Origin: Saprospiraceae bacterium
GTDB lineage: Bacteria > Bacteroidota > Bacteroidia > Chitinophagales > Saprospiraceae
DNA: 32,259 nt
Assembly (NCBI GenBank): GCA_020629935.1
Contig: JAHDCJ010000015.1
Span: 1 to 32,259, forward strand
Direction: 5' to 3'
This document shows, one piece after another, positions 16,564 to 24,444 of this stretch (its first letter is position 1; each line of letters starts with the position of its first letter). Below the pieces are notes generated by a model that saw only the letters and a program-made list of their open reading frames with translations, searched no databases and was not told where the DNA came from. Both the position numbers and the translations under genes were made by a program.

Positions 16564-17799
16564 TTAACGCTTATTTCGAGGACCTCGATTCTTGAAATTT
16601 CCTTTTTTCCGATAATATTTTTTACCGCCATGATTTCGTCTATTAGGCTGATATTTAGGTGATTTCCCTATATCTTCTGGGGTATCTACCTTTTGAACTT
16701 CCATTTCAATAAGTTGTTCAATCTTACCAAATCGTTGTTGATCTTTTTCGTTGATAAAAGTGATGGCAACTCCAGTAGACTGAGCACGCGCAGTACGACC
16801 AATCCGATGCACATAATCCTCCGCATCCATTGGAATATCATAGTTTATCACTAAACTAATCTCCTTGATATCAATACCACGAGAAAGAATGTCCGTAGCA
16901 ACTAAAATTTGTAATTTCTTATTTTTAAACTCACGAAGTACTTCTTCCCGTTCCTTTTGTTCTAGATCAGAAGATATGGCCCCAACTTGAAGCCCTTTTT
17001 GCTTAAGTGCACGATGTATTTCTCTTACATTTTTCTTAGTCGAAGAAAAAACAATTATACTCGGATACTTTGTCTTTCCAGAAAGTAAATGACGTATTAA
17101 GCTCACTTTATGTTGATCATAAACCATATAGGCTACTTGTAAAACGCCTTCTGCTGGTTTGGAAATAGCGAGACTAATTTGCTCTGGGTTTTGAAGCATA
17201 GACGAAGACAATTTCCTTATTTTAGGCGGCATCGTAGCCGAAAACATTAAGGTTTGTCGTTCTTTAGGTAAGTATTTAATAATTTTCATCAAATCATCAA
17301 AAAATCCCATATCCAACATTCGATCCGCTTCATCTAAAATCAAATGTTGTACTTTATCAAATTTCACATAACCCAAATTTAAATGGGAAATTAATCGTCC
17401 TGGCGTGGCAATAACTAAATCGACTCCCGTCACTAGAGCTTTCTTTTGTTGTTCCCAACTCATACCTGTTCCCCCACCATATACTGGCAAAGAATTTACG
17501 CCTGTAAAATAACCAAGGCCTTCTACTTGTTGATCAATTTGTAAGGCCAACTCTCGAGTCGGAACAATAATAAGTGCATTAATTGAATTATCTGCAGGAG
17601 TTCTCGAAATCATTTCCAAAACAGGAAGTAAAAAAGCAGCGGTTTTACCTGTCCCCGTCTGGGCACAAGCAATTAAATCTTTTTTTCCTAAAACAATAGG
17701 AATCGCTTGTTCTTGAACTGGAGTTGGGGTGACAAAACCCATTGCATCGAGACCATCTAATAAATCGTCTGAAAAGTCAAAGTCTGAAAAGCTTGGCAA
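16564..17799 (-). CDS. DEAD-box RNA helicase (RhlE-like)
   Basis: ATP-dependent RNA helicase. It has 411 residues with all core motifs: Q-motif region GFVTPTPVQEQAIP, motif I AQTGTGKT (46-53), PTRELALQ (80-87), TPGR (132-135), DEAD (156-159), SAT (187-189) and HRIGRTAR (331-338). The tail after residue 375 is short, basic and rich in Arg, Lys, Gly and Asn (GGKKYYRKKGNFKNRGPRNK), typical of RhlE-type proteins that act on ribosome assembly or RNA decay. It has its own long upstream gap (17800-18044) shared with the divergent FKBP gene. A loose promoter-like match lies in that gap, but it is too weak to list. The exact paralogue cannot be fixed from sequence alone. Confidence 0.95.
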   Translation of the reverse strand: MPSFSDFDFSDDLLDGLDAMGFVTPTPVQEQAIPIVLGKKDLIACAQTGTGKTAAFLLPVLEMISRTPADNSINALIIVPTRELALQIDQQVEGLGYFTGVNSLPVYGGGTGMSWEQQKKALVTGVDLVIATPGRLISHLNLGYVKFDKVQHLILDEADRMLDMGFFDDLMKIIKYLPKERQTLMFSATMPPKIRKLSSSMLQNPEQISLAISKPAEGVLQVAYMVYDQHKVSLIRHLLSGKTKYPSIIVFSSTKKNVREIHRALKQKGLQVGAISSDLEQKEREEVLREFKNKKLQILVATDILSRGIDIKEISLVINYDIPMDAEDYVHRIGRTARAQSTGVAITFINEKDQQRFGKIEQLIEMEVQKVDTPEDIGKSPKYQPNRRNHGGKKYYRKKGNFKNRGPRNKR

Positions 17800-17976
17800 A
17801 CTCTTTTTATTTTATAAAGTGAAAATTGAAATTCGAACTTAGTTAAAATACTAGTGGAAGCAAAGGAAAACCAGTTTTAATCCCCAAATTTGATGCTTTT
17901 CAATAAAAATTAACACAAAACGGAACAGTTCTTGAAGATTTTTTGAATTGTTCAACCTTTGTATTTCCATTTTTTA

Positions 17977-17984
17977 TACCTTTG
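17977..17984 (+). promoter_or_regulatory. Putative -7 box of the FKBP lipoprotein gene
   Basis: TACCTTTG fits TAnnTTTG exactly. The nearest -33-like element is TTTG at 17958-17961, with a short 15-base spacer. Transcription would begin near 17990, inside the longer reading frame, which argues for the start codon at 18045. Confidence 0.45.
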
Positions 17985-18044
17985 CCGATTCGTTTTGAAG
18001 CCCCAAACAATCCAACTTTTAAACAACAAAACCAAACTAATACT

Positions 18045-18482
18045 ATGCGTTATTTATTACCTATTTTATTTCTATTTATTTGCTGCTCTGCTTGCCAAAA
18101 AGAAGATCAAACTGAAGTCGATCAAGTATTAATAGAACAATACATTTTAGACAATAATTTAAATACAACCAAAACAGATTCTGGCCTTCATTACATTATT
18201 GGGGAGGAAGGTACTGGCGAGCATCCTGATGTTTTTGCTACGGTAGATGTAGATTATGTCGGATATTTTATGGATGGTGACGAGTTTGACAGCGGCGTAG
18301 GCATTCAATTCCAATTAACGAATGTAATTTCAGGTTGGACGGAAGGCATTCAAAAATTTAAAAAACAAGGAGGAGGAACTTTGATTGTACCTTCGCACCT
18401 AGCTTATGGTAAAAACGGAAGACCAGGCATTCCGTCCAATTCCATATTGCTTTTTGATATTACTTTAAATAATTTTTGGTAA
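18045..18482 (+). CDS. FKBP-type peptidyl-prolyl isomerase lipoprotein
   Basis: A 145-residue protein with a lipoprotein signal (MRYLLPILFLFICCSAC) and one FKBP domain, expected to speed proline isomerisation in exported proteins at the periplasmic or outer membrane. FKBP hallmarks are GLHYIIGEEGTGEHP, VDVDYVGYFMDGDEFDSG, VISGWTEGIQKFKKQGGGTL, IVPSHLAYGKNGRPGIPSNS and LLFDITLNNF. The frame is open 34 codons further upstream, but those residues do not look like a signal peptide and a promoter-like box lies in them, so 18045 is chosen. The domain is single, with no dimerisation domain like that of FkpA. It is followed by 234 bases before rtcB that contain a strong terminator-like hairpin. Confidence 0.9.
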   Translation: MRYLLPILFLFICCSACQKEDQTEVDQVLIEQYILDNNLNTTKTDSGLHYIIGEEGTGEHPDVFATVDVDYVGYFMDGDEFDSGVGIQFQLTNVISGWTEGIQKFKKQGGGTLIVPSHLAYGKNGRPGIPSNSILLFDITLNNFW

Positions 18483-18642
18483 TCGGAACTTTTCTTTCTG
18501 AAAGTATGTATTACTTCATGAAAACAAAATTTAACTGTCATGCGTGTTCTACAGACATATAATCGAAAAAATAAATCTTGCACTATGGTGCTAAGGCCTT
18601 ATTAGATCGTTCTTTTATATTTCTGAATAAATATCAAAATTT

Positions 18643-18679
18643 AAAAAGTTCAATCCTTAGGGGTTGAACTTTTTTTTTT
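18643..18679 (+). terminator. Strong terminator-like hairpin upstream of rtcB
   Basis: A 14-bp stem (18643-18656 with 18661-18674, one G-T pair) around the loop TTAG, running into an unbroken T tract from 18670 to 18679. It lies 160 bases after the FKBP stop and only 37 bases before the rtcB ATG, so it could end the FKBP transcript, act as an rtcB attenuator, or end a small RNA. Confidence 0.85.
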
Positions 18680-18716
18680 GGAGTGGAATACACCTACTCC
18701 CTTAAAAATCAATAAA

Positions 18717-20120
18717 ATGGCAAAGTTAAAAATACGAAGTAAAGATCTTCGAAAAATCAATTTCCCTAGTGGTAAACCAACAGCTATTGCTATGGGTACC
18801 ATACAGAGACATTATAAACAATCTACTAAAGAGGAGGTAATCGAAATCCTATTGGCGATTCAAAAAAATCCTTCCTCTTTTTTAAAACATCCTATTTTTG
18901 CAAAATTAGCAGAAGTACTCTACGAACAAAAAGAAGTGATCGCAGAGAAAATTGACTTATTACCCAATCCACAGCCTTACCAAGTGTTTGGTAGTGAATA
19001 TATTGGACAAGGAGCAAAAGATCAATTGGAATTGGCTTTGAAACTTCCTATTGCAGTACAAGGCGCCATTATGCCTGATGGACATTTTGGCTATGGTTTG
19101 CCTGTAGGTGGTGTTTTAGCTACTAAAAATGCAGTAATCCCTTATGGCGTTGGTGTAGACATTGGTTGTCGGATGAGTTTAAGTATTTATCCGATTAATC
19201 CTAGTTATCTAGAAAATCAAAGCTATGAGTTAAAAAAATTACTCAAAGAGAATACTCGTTTTGGTAAACGACAATTTGATCGACCATTAGAAGACCCAAT
19301 AATTGATCGAGCTGAATTTCAATCTACTGCATTATTGCGTAGACTAAAAGATAAGGCTTGGCGACAATTAGGTAGTTCTGGATCAGGAAATCACTTTGTA
19401 GAGTTTGGAACCGTAGAAATTACGGAAGTCAATAATCCTATGGAGCTTCCTCTTGGTCAGTACATGGCCCTTTTAACACATTCGGGGTCTAGAGGCTTTG
19501 GAGCAACCATTGCCAATCACTTTACAGAGATTGCTAAAAAACGTTGCAACTTACCTAAAATGGCTCAAAATCTTTCTTATCTTTCTTTAGATTCTCATGA
19601 AGGTCAATCCTATTGGTTGGCTATGAATCTGGCTGGTGATTATGCAAAAGCATGTCATGACCAAATCCATCGTAGAATGGCGGATTCTTTAGGTTTCGAG
19701 ACTTTAGTTAATATCGAAAACCATCATAATTTCGCATGGAAAGAACAATGGATTGATGGGACAGAAATCATTGTACATCGAAAAGGATCTACTCCTGCAC
19801 ATGAAGGAGAGCTTGGAATTATTCCGGGTACGATGACAGATCCAGGATTTATTGTAAGTGGTAAAGGCTATGCTCCTGCACTAAATTCAGCGGCTCATGG
19901 TGCGGGTCGTCAATTATCACGTACCAAGGCCAAAGCAAGTCTCACTAAAAAAACCATGCAACAAATCTTAAAAAAAGCAAAAGTTGATTTGATTGGTGGT
20001 GGTTTAGATGAAGCTCCAGTCGCTTATAAAAACATACATAAGGTAATGGAAGCACAGACTGATTTGGTAAATATCTTAGGCACTTTTTCCCCTAAATATG
20101 TCCGAATGGACAAATCGTGA
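18717..20120 (+). CDS. rtcB: RtcB-family RNA ligase
   Basis: Joins RNA ends carrying 2',3'-cyclic phosphate or 3'-phosphate to 5'-OH ends using GTP and manganese. It has 467 residues. Metal and active-site motifs are intact: AIMPDGHFGYGLPVGGV (117-133), GVGVDIGCRM (144-153, C151), GSGNHFVEFG (222-231, H226), HSGSRGFG (255-262), NIENHHNFAWKE (332-343) and the guanylylated histidine H394 in AAHGAGRQLSR. I start at 18717 (MAKLKIRSK), because the 13 codons before it overlap the T tract and a small hairpin. No rtcA, archease or RtcR gene is adjacent. It is followed directly by a clear terminator. The role could be RNA repair after damage or stress. Confidence 0.96.
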   Translation: MAKLKIRSKDLRKINFPSGKPTAIAMGTIQRHYKQSTKEEVIEILLAIQKNPSSFLKHPIFAKLAEVLYEQKEVIAEKIDLLPNPQPYQVFGSEYIGQGAKDQLELALKLPIAVQGAIMPDGHFGYGLPVGGVLATKNAVIPYGVGVDIGCRMSLSIYPINPSYLENQSYELKKLLKENTRFGKRQFDRPLEDPIIDRAEFQSTALLRRLKDKAWRQLGSSGSGNHFVEFGTVEITEVNNPMELPLGQYMALLTHSGSRGFGATIANHFTEIAKKRCNLPKMAQNLSYLSLDSHEGQSYWLAMNLAGDYAKACHDQIHRRMADSLGFETLVNIENHHNFAWKEQWIDGTEIIVHRKGSTPAHEGELGIIPGTMTDPGFIVSGKGYAPALNSAAHGAGRQLSRTKAKASLTKKTMQQILKKAKVDLIGGGLDEAPVAYKNIHKVMEAQTDLVNILGTFSPKYVRMDKS

Positions 20121-20127
20121 ATTATTA

Positions 20128-20157
20128 GGGAGATTGGTATTCAATCTCCCTTTTTTT
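20128..20157 (+). terminator. Terminator of rtcB
   Basis: GGGAGATTG (20128-20136) pairs perfectly with CAATCTCCC (20142-20150) around GTATT, followed by T7. It starts 8 bases after the rtcB stop. Confidence 0.93.
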
Positions 20158-20167
20158 ATTAAATTTG
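20134..20167 (+). promoter_or_regulatory. Promoter of the DUF4956-CotH-VTC operon
   Basis: TTG (20134-20136), a 23-base spacer and a perfect -7 box TAAATTTG (20160-20167). The TTG lies inside the rtcB terminator stem. A start site near 20174 leaves about 18 bases of leader before the ATG at 20192 and rules out an earlier in-frame ATG at 20165, which falls within the -7 box. Confidence 0.6.
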
Positions 20168-20191
20168 CAGTTCCTTTACAAAAACTTAATT

Positions 20192-20869
20192 ATGGGTAAA
20201 TTTGCACAGTATCTAGAAGACTTTAGGAACACAATAAATTTTGAAGATTTTTTAATCAATTTAATCACCGCAGCAATCTTAGCTACAATTTTAAGGTGGT
20301 TCTATATTCGCTTTGGAAAATCCGTTTCTAACCGTAGTCGCTTTGCGGCCAATTTTATGCCCTTAGCCATGACTACGATGTTGATCATTACGATTGTCAA
20401 AAGTTCTATTGCCCTTTCTTTGGGTTTAGTCGGGGCGCTCTCTATTGTTCGATTTAGAGCAGCAATCAAAGACCCAGAAGAGTTAACCTATTTATTTTTG
20501 GTAATTGCTCTTGGCTTAGCTACAGGAGCTAATCAGCCACTTATTGCCATTGTAGCGTTTACCTTTATGTTGGTATTATTATTCATCAATAGTTATTTTA
20601 ATGATAAAAAAGGTTTTCAGCATGATGACAAAATGTTTTTTAATATCAATACCGATACCAATGATTTAGAAGCCATAGTGCACATTCTCAAAGCCAATTT
20701 TTCTTATGTTGAATTGAGAAGGTTAGATCAATTAAAAACAGGAATGGATCTTTCTTTCATTTGTAAGTCAGATGATATAAAAAATCTAGATGAAGCCAGA
20801 AACAAACTAAAAGGAATTTCTCCAAATACCACTTTCTCTGTAATTGATTCGCCTGACTTAATCCTATAA
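20192..20869 (+). CDS. DUF4956-family membrane protein
   Basis: A 225-residue integral membrane protein. Hydrophobic segments lie at about 20-38, 53-69, 73-87, 98-112 and 115-133. The family signature is LSLGLVGALSIVRFRAAIKD (75-94), followed by PEELTYLFLVIALGLATGA, an almost textbook DUF4956 core with conserved Arg, Lys and acidic residues inside or beside the membrane. The last ~88 residues are soluble and probably cytosolic (FFNINTDTNDLEAIVHILKA onwards), with an alpha/beta pattern like a small regulatory domain. The function is unknown. It is the first gene of a tight operon: one base separates its stop from the CotH-like gene. DUF4956 proteins repeatedly occur beside VTC-domain and CotH proteins in other bacteria, so a joint role is likely. 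Confidence 0.88.
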   Translation: MGKFAQYLEDFRNTINFEDFLINLITAAILATILRWFYIRFGKSVSNRSRFAANFMPLAMTTMLIITIVKSSIALSLGLVGALSIVRFRAAIKDPEELTYLFLVIALGLATGANQPLIAIVAFTFMLVLLFINSYFNDKKGFQHDDKMFFNINTDTNDLEAIVHILKANFSYVELRRLDQLKTGMDLSFICKSDDIKNLDEARNKLKGISPNTTFSVIDSPDLIL

Positions 20870-20870
20870 T

Positions 20871-23792
20871 ATGATCATTTCGGATCAAAATAAATCTTCT
20901 AAAAAAGAAGATCGTAAGCTTTTTACTTTACTATTAGCGATTATAGTTCTTTTTGCTTTAGCTTATTTGGCTATGCGACTCTTTTCTAGTATTGTTCCTC
21001 CAAGTGCTATACGTTGTGATGCAGAACAGGTCATTGGAAATAAATTTGTCCAAAATGGCGTTTCTTTTGATTTTGGAAATTGCCAAAGTGATGAAGCTAG
21101 TCGCTCTGGATCTTATTCTTGTAAATTAGATACAAGTAAACAGTATGGAATACAATATGAATTAAAAGATCCTGTTCCTGGGACTTCCTACAAAGCTTCT
21201 ATTTGGCGTTTACAAATAGCACATACTCCTGCTTCTTTAGTCGTATCTGGAAAGAAAATTTATAAATTTTCCAACCTAGCCAACGCAAGAGAAGATTCTG
21301 GTTGGGAACTTCTTGAAGTCTATTTTCAAGTACCTACAAAACCCATTGAAGAATCTATTAAAATATATGCCTATATGCCTTACGGGAAAGGCGCATATTT
21401 TGATGATCTTAAAATTGAAAAAGTAAAACCTTTTGCTCAATTCCAATCGGACACCATCTTTAGCCCTAAAGCGGTAAACCTTGCTATTGATGATAAAGGC
21501 ATGAAAAAGCTTTTGAATAAAAGAGAAGAAGCATTCCGAAACCGAATTTTGATAAGTGCTGATGATGATTGGGTAAAGGCCAATTTTACAGAAAAAGACG
21601 AAAACCATCGAGTATCTTTACGTCTAAAAGGTGATTGGACCGATCACTTACAAGGCGATAAATGGTCATATCGGATCAAATTTAAAAGTGATGAAAGTTG
21701 GGATGGATTTAAAACGATTAGTTTTCAAAATCCTTCTACACGATCTTTTTTAAAGGAATGGGTCTTTCATGAATTATTAATTCAAGAAGATATTCTTACT
21801 CCACGATACGATTTCATGAGCCTTTCTGTAAATGAAAAATCGTTAGGAGTATATGCTTTTGAAGAACATTTTGACAAACAGTTAGTAGAAAGTCAAAACC
21901 GAAGAGAAGGCCCCATTTTACGTTTTGTGGAAGATGCCTTTTGGCTAAGTACCCAACGCCAATTTAACGCTTTTGATACTTGGGTTTATACCGATCAAAA
22001 AGAAAAAACGCTCAACGATGCAGACATAGAACCTTTTAAATCTGGTAAAACTGCTGCATCTGGAACGCTCTCTAAACAATTTCAAATTGCTCAATCCTTG
22101 CTGTATGCTTATAAGCGTGGACTTAAACCTGCTAAAGAAATATTTGATTTAGAACGTATGGCAAAATACTACGCCATTACGGATATTACTAGAGCTTATC
22201 ATGGGATTACTTGGATCAATATGCGGGTGTATTATAATCCCGTAATTAGCAAGTTAGAACCTATTGGATATGATGGATATGGAGAAATAGATCACCCCTT
22301 AAAAGATGGTTTGTTTTTAGCGGATGATGTTTATAAACAAGGACTCACTTATAAAAAGGATGAAGCCTATCGAAGGTTATTTTTTGATGCGGACTTTATT
22401 AAACTCTACTTTAAATACCTTTATGAGTTTACGGAGCCCGCATATATGGAGCAATTTATTTTAGCTAAAAATCTAGCGATTGATAAACGCAGTGAATTTA
22501 TTAAACAAGAGTTTAATAACTATACTTACGATAAGACAACCTTAATCACTCAAGCAAAAAAGATTCGAAATTTAGTCCTTCCTTACAACCAAGTAAATGT
22601 AAAATTTAGAAAGGGAGAAACTAAAGATGGAATACAAGAATTGCAAGCCACGAATTTTCATATTTGTCCAATTGAAATTAGAGGATACGGAAGTAGCAAT
22701 CGAAAAATGGCGAATCGCTTAGCTAAAAAAACAGTGCTTTATCCAAATGCAAAAAATGTAGTTCCTACGTTTACACCAATAGATATTCCTGAATCTGCAA
22801 ATTATGTTTTCTTTGGTGTTCCGGGTATTGACTCTACTTTTTGGTCGCCGATTTCCCTTTGGAATAACCCAGATTTAAATACCCCTCAAGGCGAACTGTT
22901 TAGTGATCAAAAGTTAATAACAAATGATTTCTATCAAGTACTCAATGATTCATTAGTCGTTTTTACAAAAGGAAAGAAAACAGTAAAAGAAGACCTTATT
23001 ATTCCTGCGGGATATGAAGTCAGTTTTGAACCAGGAGTAGATTTAGATTTTGTACAAAATGCAAAATTTATTTCCAAATCTCCCGTCTTTATGATTGGCT
23101 TAAAAGATGATCCAATACGGATTCAATCGAGTGATCGAACTGGAAATGGATTTACCGTATTGCAATCTAACAAACGCTCTGCCTTACAATATGTATTGTT
23201 TCAAGGAATGAATACATTAAATTATAAAGGATGGATGTTGACAGGAGCTGTCACCTTTTATGAATCCGATGTAGACATTAACTATTGTTCATTTACGGAT
23301 AATGATTGTGAAGATGGATTGAATATTGTCCGCGCTAATTTCACCTACAAAAACTCTTTAATTGCTCGAACAAAGTCAGATGGTTTTGATGCCGATTTTT
23401 GTGAAGGTTATATTGAAAATGCAGAGTTTCAAGATACGGGTAATGATGGGATTGATTTTTCAGGAAGTGCAATCCAAATAGAAAGTGTGATGATTAGTAA
23501 TGCTGGAGATAAGGGAATAAGTATTGGAGAAGCCGCTAAAGTTCGGATCAAAAATGCTACCGTCAAAGGAGCGGTGATAGGTGCTGCTTCTAAAGATAAA
23601 TCTGAATTAATTATTCAAAATTTAGTATTGGATGATTGTTTACAAGGCTTGGCTTTATACCAAAAGAAACCAGAATTTGGATCAAGTAAAATGGTTGTTA
23701 AACAATTAAAAGGAAGCAATTTAAAATTTACGCATAAGGTGGAACCAGGTTCTATTCTTATCTTAAATGGTAAAACCATTACAGGAGATTAA
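20871..23792 (+). CDS. Membrane-anchored CotH-kinase-like protein with jelly-roll-like and beta-helix domains
   Basis: A 973-residue protein. A basic N-terminus and one membrane segment (17-38) anchor it with the rest outside the cytoplasm. Residues ~45-186 look like a carbohydrate-binding-type beta-sandwich (SGSYSCKLDTSKQYGIQYEL; GKGAYFDDLKIEKV). Residues ~200-560 resemble the CotH kinase fold: RLKGDWTDHLQGDKWSYRIK (251-270), SFLKEWVFHELLIQEDILTP, LGVYAFEEHFDKQLVE, AKYYAITDITRAYHG and LEPIGYDGYGEI (462-473). CotH proteins are atypical protein kinases, known from phosphorylation of Bacillus spore-coat proteins. The usual Asp of the catalytic TDW-x-x-N stretch is not obvious here (HGITWIN). 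Residues ~700-950 form a parallel beta-helix with exact 22-residue rungs. Second gene of the operon. Substrate unknown. Confidence 0.85.
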   Translation: MIISDQNKSSKKEDRKLFTLLLAIIVLFALAYLAMRLFSSIVPPSAIRCDAEQVIGNKFVQNGVSFDFGNCQSDEASRSGSYSCKLDTSKQYGIQYELKDPVPGTSYKASIWRLQIAHTPASLVVSGKKIYKFSNLANAREDSGWELLEVYFQVPTKPIEESIKIYAYMPYGKGAYFDDLKIEKVKPFAQFQSDTIFSPKAVNLAIDDKGMKKLLNKREEAFRNRILISADDDWVKANFTEKDENHRVSLRLKGDWTDHLQGDKWSYRIKFKSDESWDGFKTISFQNPSTRSFLKEWVFHELLIQEDILTPRYDFMSLSVNEKSLGVYAFEEHFDKQLVESQNRREGPILRFVEDAFWLSTQRQFNAFDTWVYTDQKEKTLNDADIEPFKSGKTAASGTLSKQFQIAQSLLYAYKRGLKPAKEIFDLERMAKYYAITDITRAYHGITWINMRVYYNPVISKLEPIGYDGYGEIDHPLKDGLFLADDVYKQGLTYKKDEAYRRLFFDADFIKLYFKYLYEFTEPAYMEQFILAKNLAIDKRSEFIKQEFNNYTYDKTTLITQAKKIRNLVLPYNQVNVKFRKGETKDGIQELQATNFHICPIEIRGYGSSNRKMANRLAKKTVLYPNAKNVVPTFTPIDIPESANYVFFGVPGIDSTFWSPISLWNNPDLNTPQGELFSDQKLITNDFYQVLNDSLVVFTKGKKTVKEDLIIPAGYEVSFEPGVDLDFVQNAKFISKSPVFMIGLKDDPIRIQSSDRTGNGFTVLQSNKRSALQYVLFQGMNTLNYKGWMLTGAVTFYESDVDINYCSFTDNDCEDGLNIVRANFTYKNSLIARTKSDGFDADFCEGYIENAEFQDTGNDGIDFSGSAIQIESVMISNAGDKGISIGEAAKVRIKNATVKGAVIGAASKDKSELIIQNLVLDDCLQGLALYQKKPEFGSSKMVVKQLKGSNLKFTHKVEPGSILILNGKTITGD

Positions 23793-23798
23793 CTGAAT

Positions 23799-24443
23799 AT
23801 GCGATTTGAACGAAAATATAAATTGGAAAATCATTCTCTAGAAACGGTTACACAAAGTATCCTGCTTCATCCTGCGGGTTTTAGAAAAATTTTCCCAGAT
23901 CGTCAAGTCAATAATATTTATTTAGATACTCCACATTTAGAAACTTTTCATGATAATGTAGATGGTGTGGCTTTTCGAAAGAAGTATCGTATTCGATGGT
24001 ATGGAAATGATTTTGACCAAATAAAAAAGCCCATATTTGAGATAAAGATCAAAGAGAATATGACAGGAAAAAAAGAATTTGTAGCCTGTGACGATTTTTC
24101 TTTTTCGAATGTAAATCAAACTATAAAAAAATTATATACTACAAGACCTGATCTTCCTCAACTCTCCCCTAGCCTGATGAACTCTTATGTGCGTTCTTAT
24201 TATGGATCTCCTGATGGAAATTTCAGAATTACCATTGATCGACAATTGAGCTATTTCCCCATGCTTTATACTCGGAATTTTAGCCGTTATAATATATTTG
24301 ACCCAGGCATTGTCTTAGAGTTAAAGTATGATTTTGACTTAGATGGGAAAACGGATTTTATCACGCAATATTTACCTTATCGAGCTACAAAAAGTTCCAA
24401 ATATGTAACGGGTTTATATCTAACGGCCAACACGGGTTATTAA
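23799..24443 (+). CDS. VTC-domain protein (polyphosphate polymerase type)
   Basis: A 214-residue stand-alone VTC domain, the tunnel-shaped CYTH-like fold that in yeast Vtc4 makes polyphosphate from ATP. Charged tunnel residues are preserved: E4 and K6 (RFERKYKL), R60, R64 and R66 (FRKKYRIRWY), E81 and K83 (FEIKIKE), R148 (ITIDRQL), E174 and K176 (LELKYDF), and K198, S200 and K201 (TKSSKY). The last set matches the spacing of Vtc4 K455, S457 and K458. There is no SPX domain or membrane segment, so it is probably soluble in the cytosol and may work with the DUF4956 partner. It starts 6 bases after the CotH-like gene. Its stop is one base from that of the convergent peptidase gene. Activity is inferred, not shown. 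Confidence 0.88.
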   Translation: MRFERKYKLENHSLETVTQSILLHPAGFRKIFPDRQVNNIYLDTPHLETFHDNVDGVAFRKKYRIRWYGNDFDQIKKPIFEIKIKENMTGKKEFVACDDFSFSNVNQTIKKLYTTRPDLPQLSPSLMNSYVRSYYGSPDGNFRITIDRQLSYFPMLYTRNFSRYNIFDPGIVLELKYDFDLDGKTDFITQYLPYRATKSSKYVTGLYLTANTGY

Positions 24444-24444
24444 A

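Noticed and set aside
17943-18044. Longer N-terminus for the FKBP lipoprotein
   Set aside because: The extra residues are not signal-like, contain a TACCTTTG promoter-type box, and hide the clear lipoprotein signal that starts at 18045.
18592-18601. Palindrome TAAGGCCTTA as an operator
   Set aside because: A single 10-base palindrome without a second copy or promoter overlap is not enough evidence.
21276-21608. Open frame of 110 codons on the minus strand inside the CotH-like gene
   Set aside because: Low-complexity, Phe-rich translation with no family resemblance; entirely antisense to a well-supported coding region.
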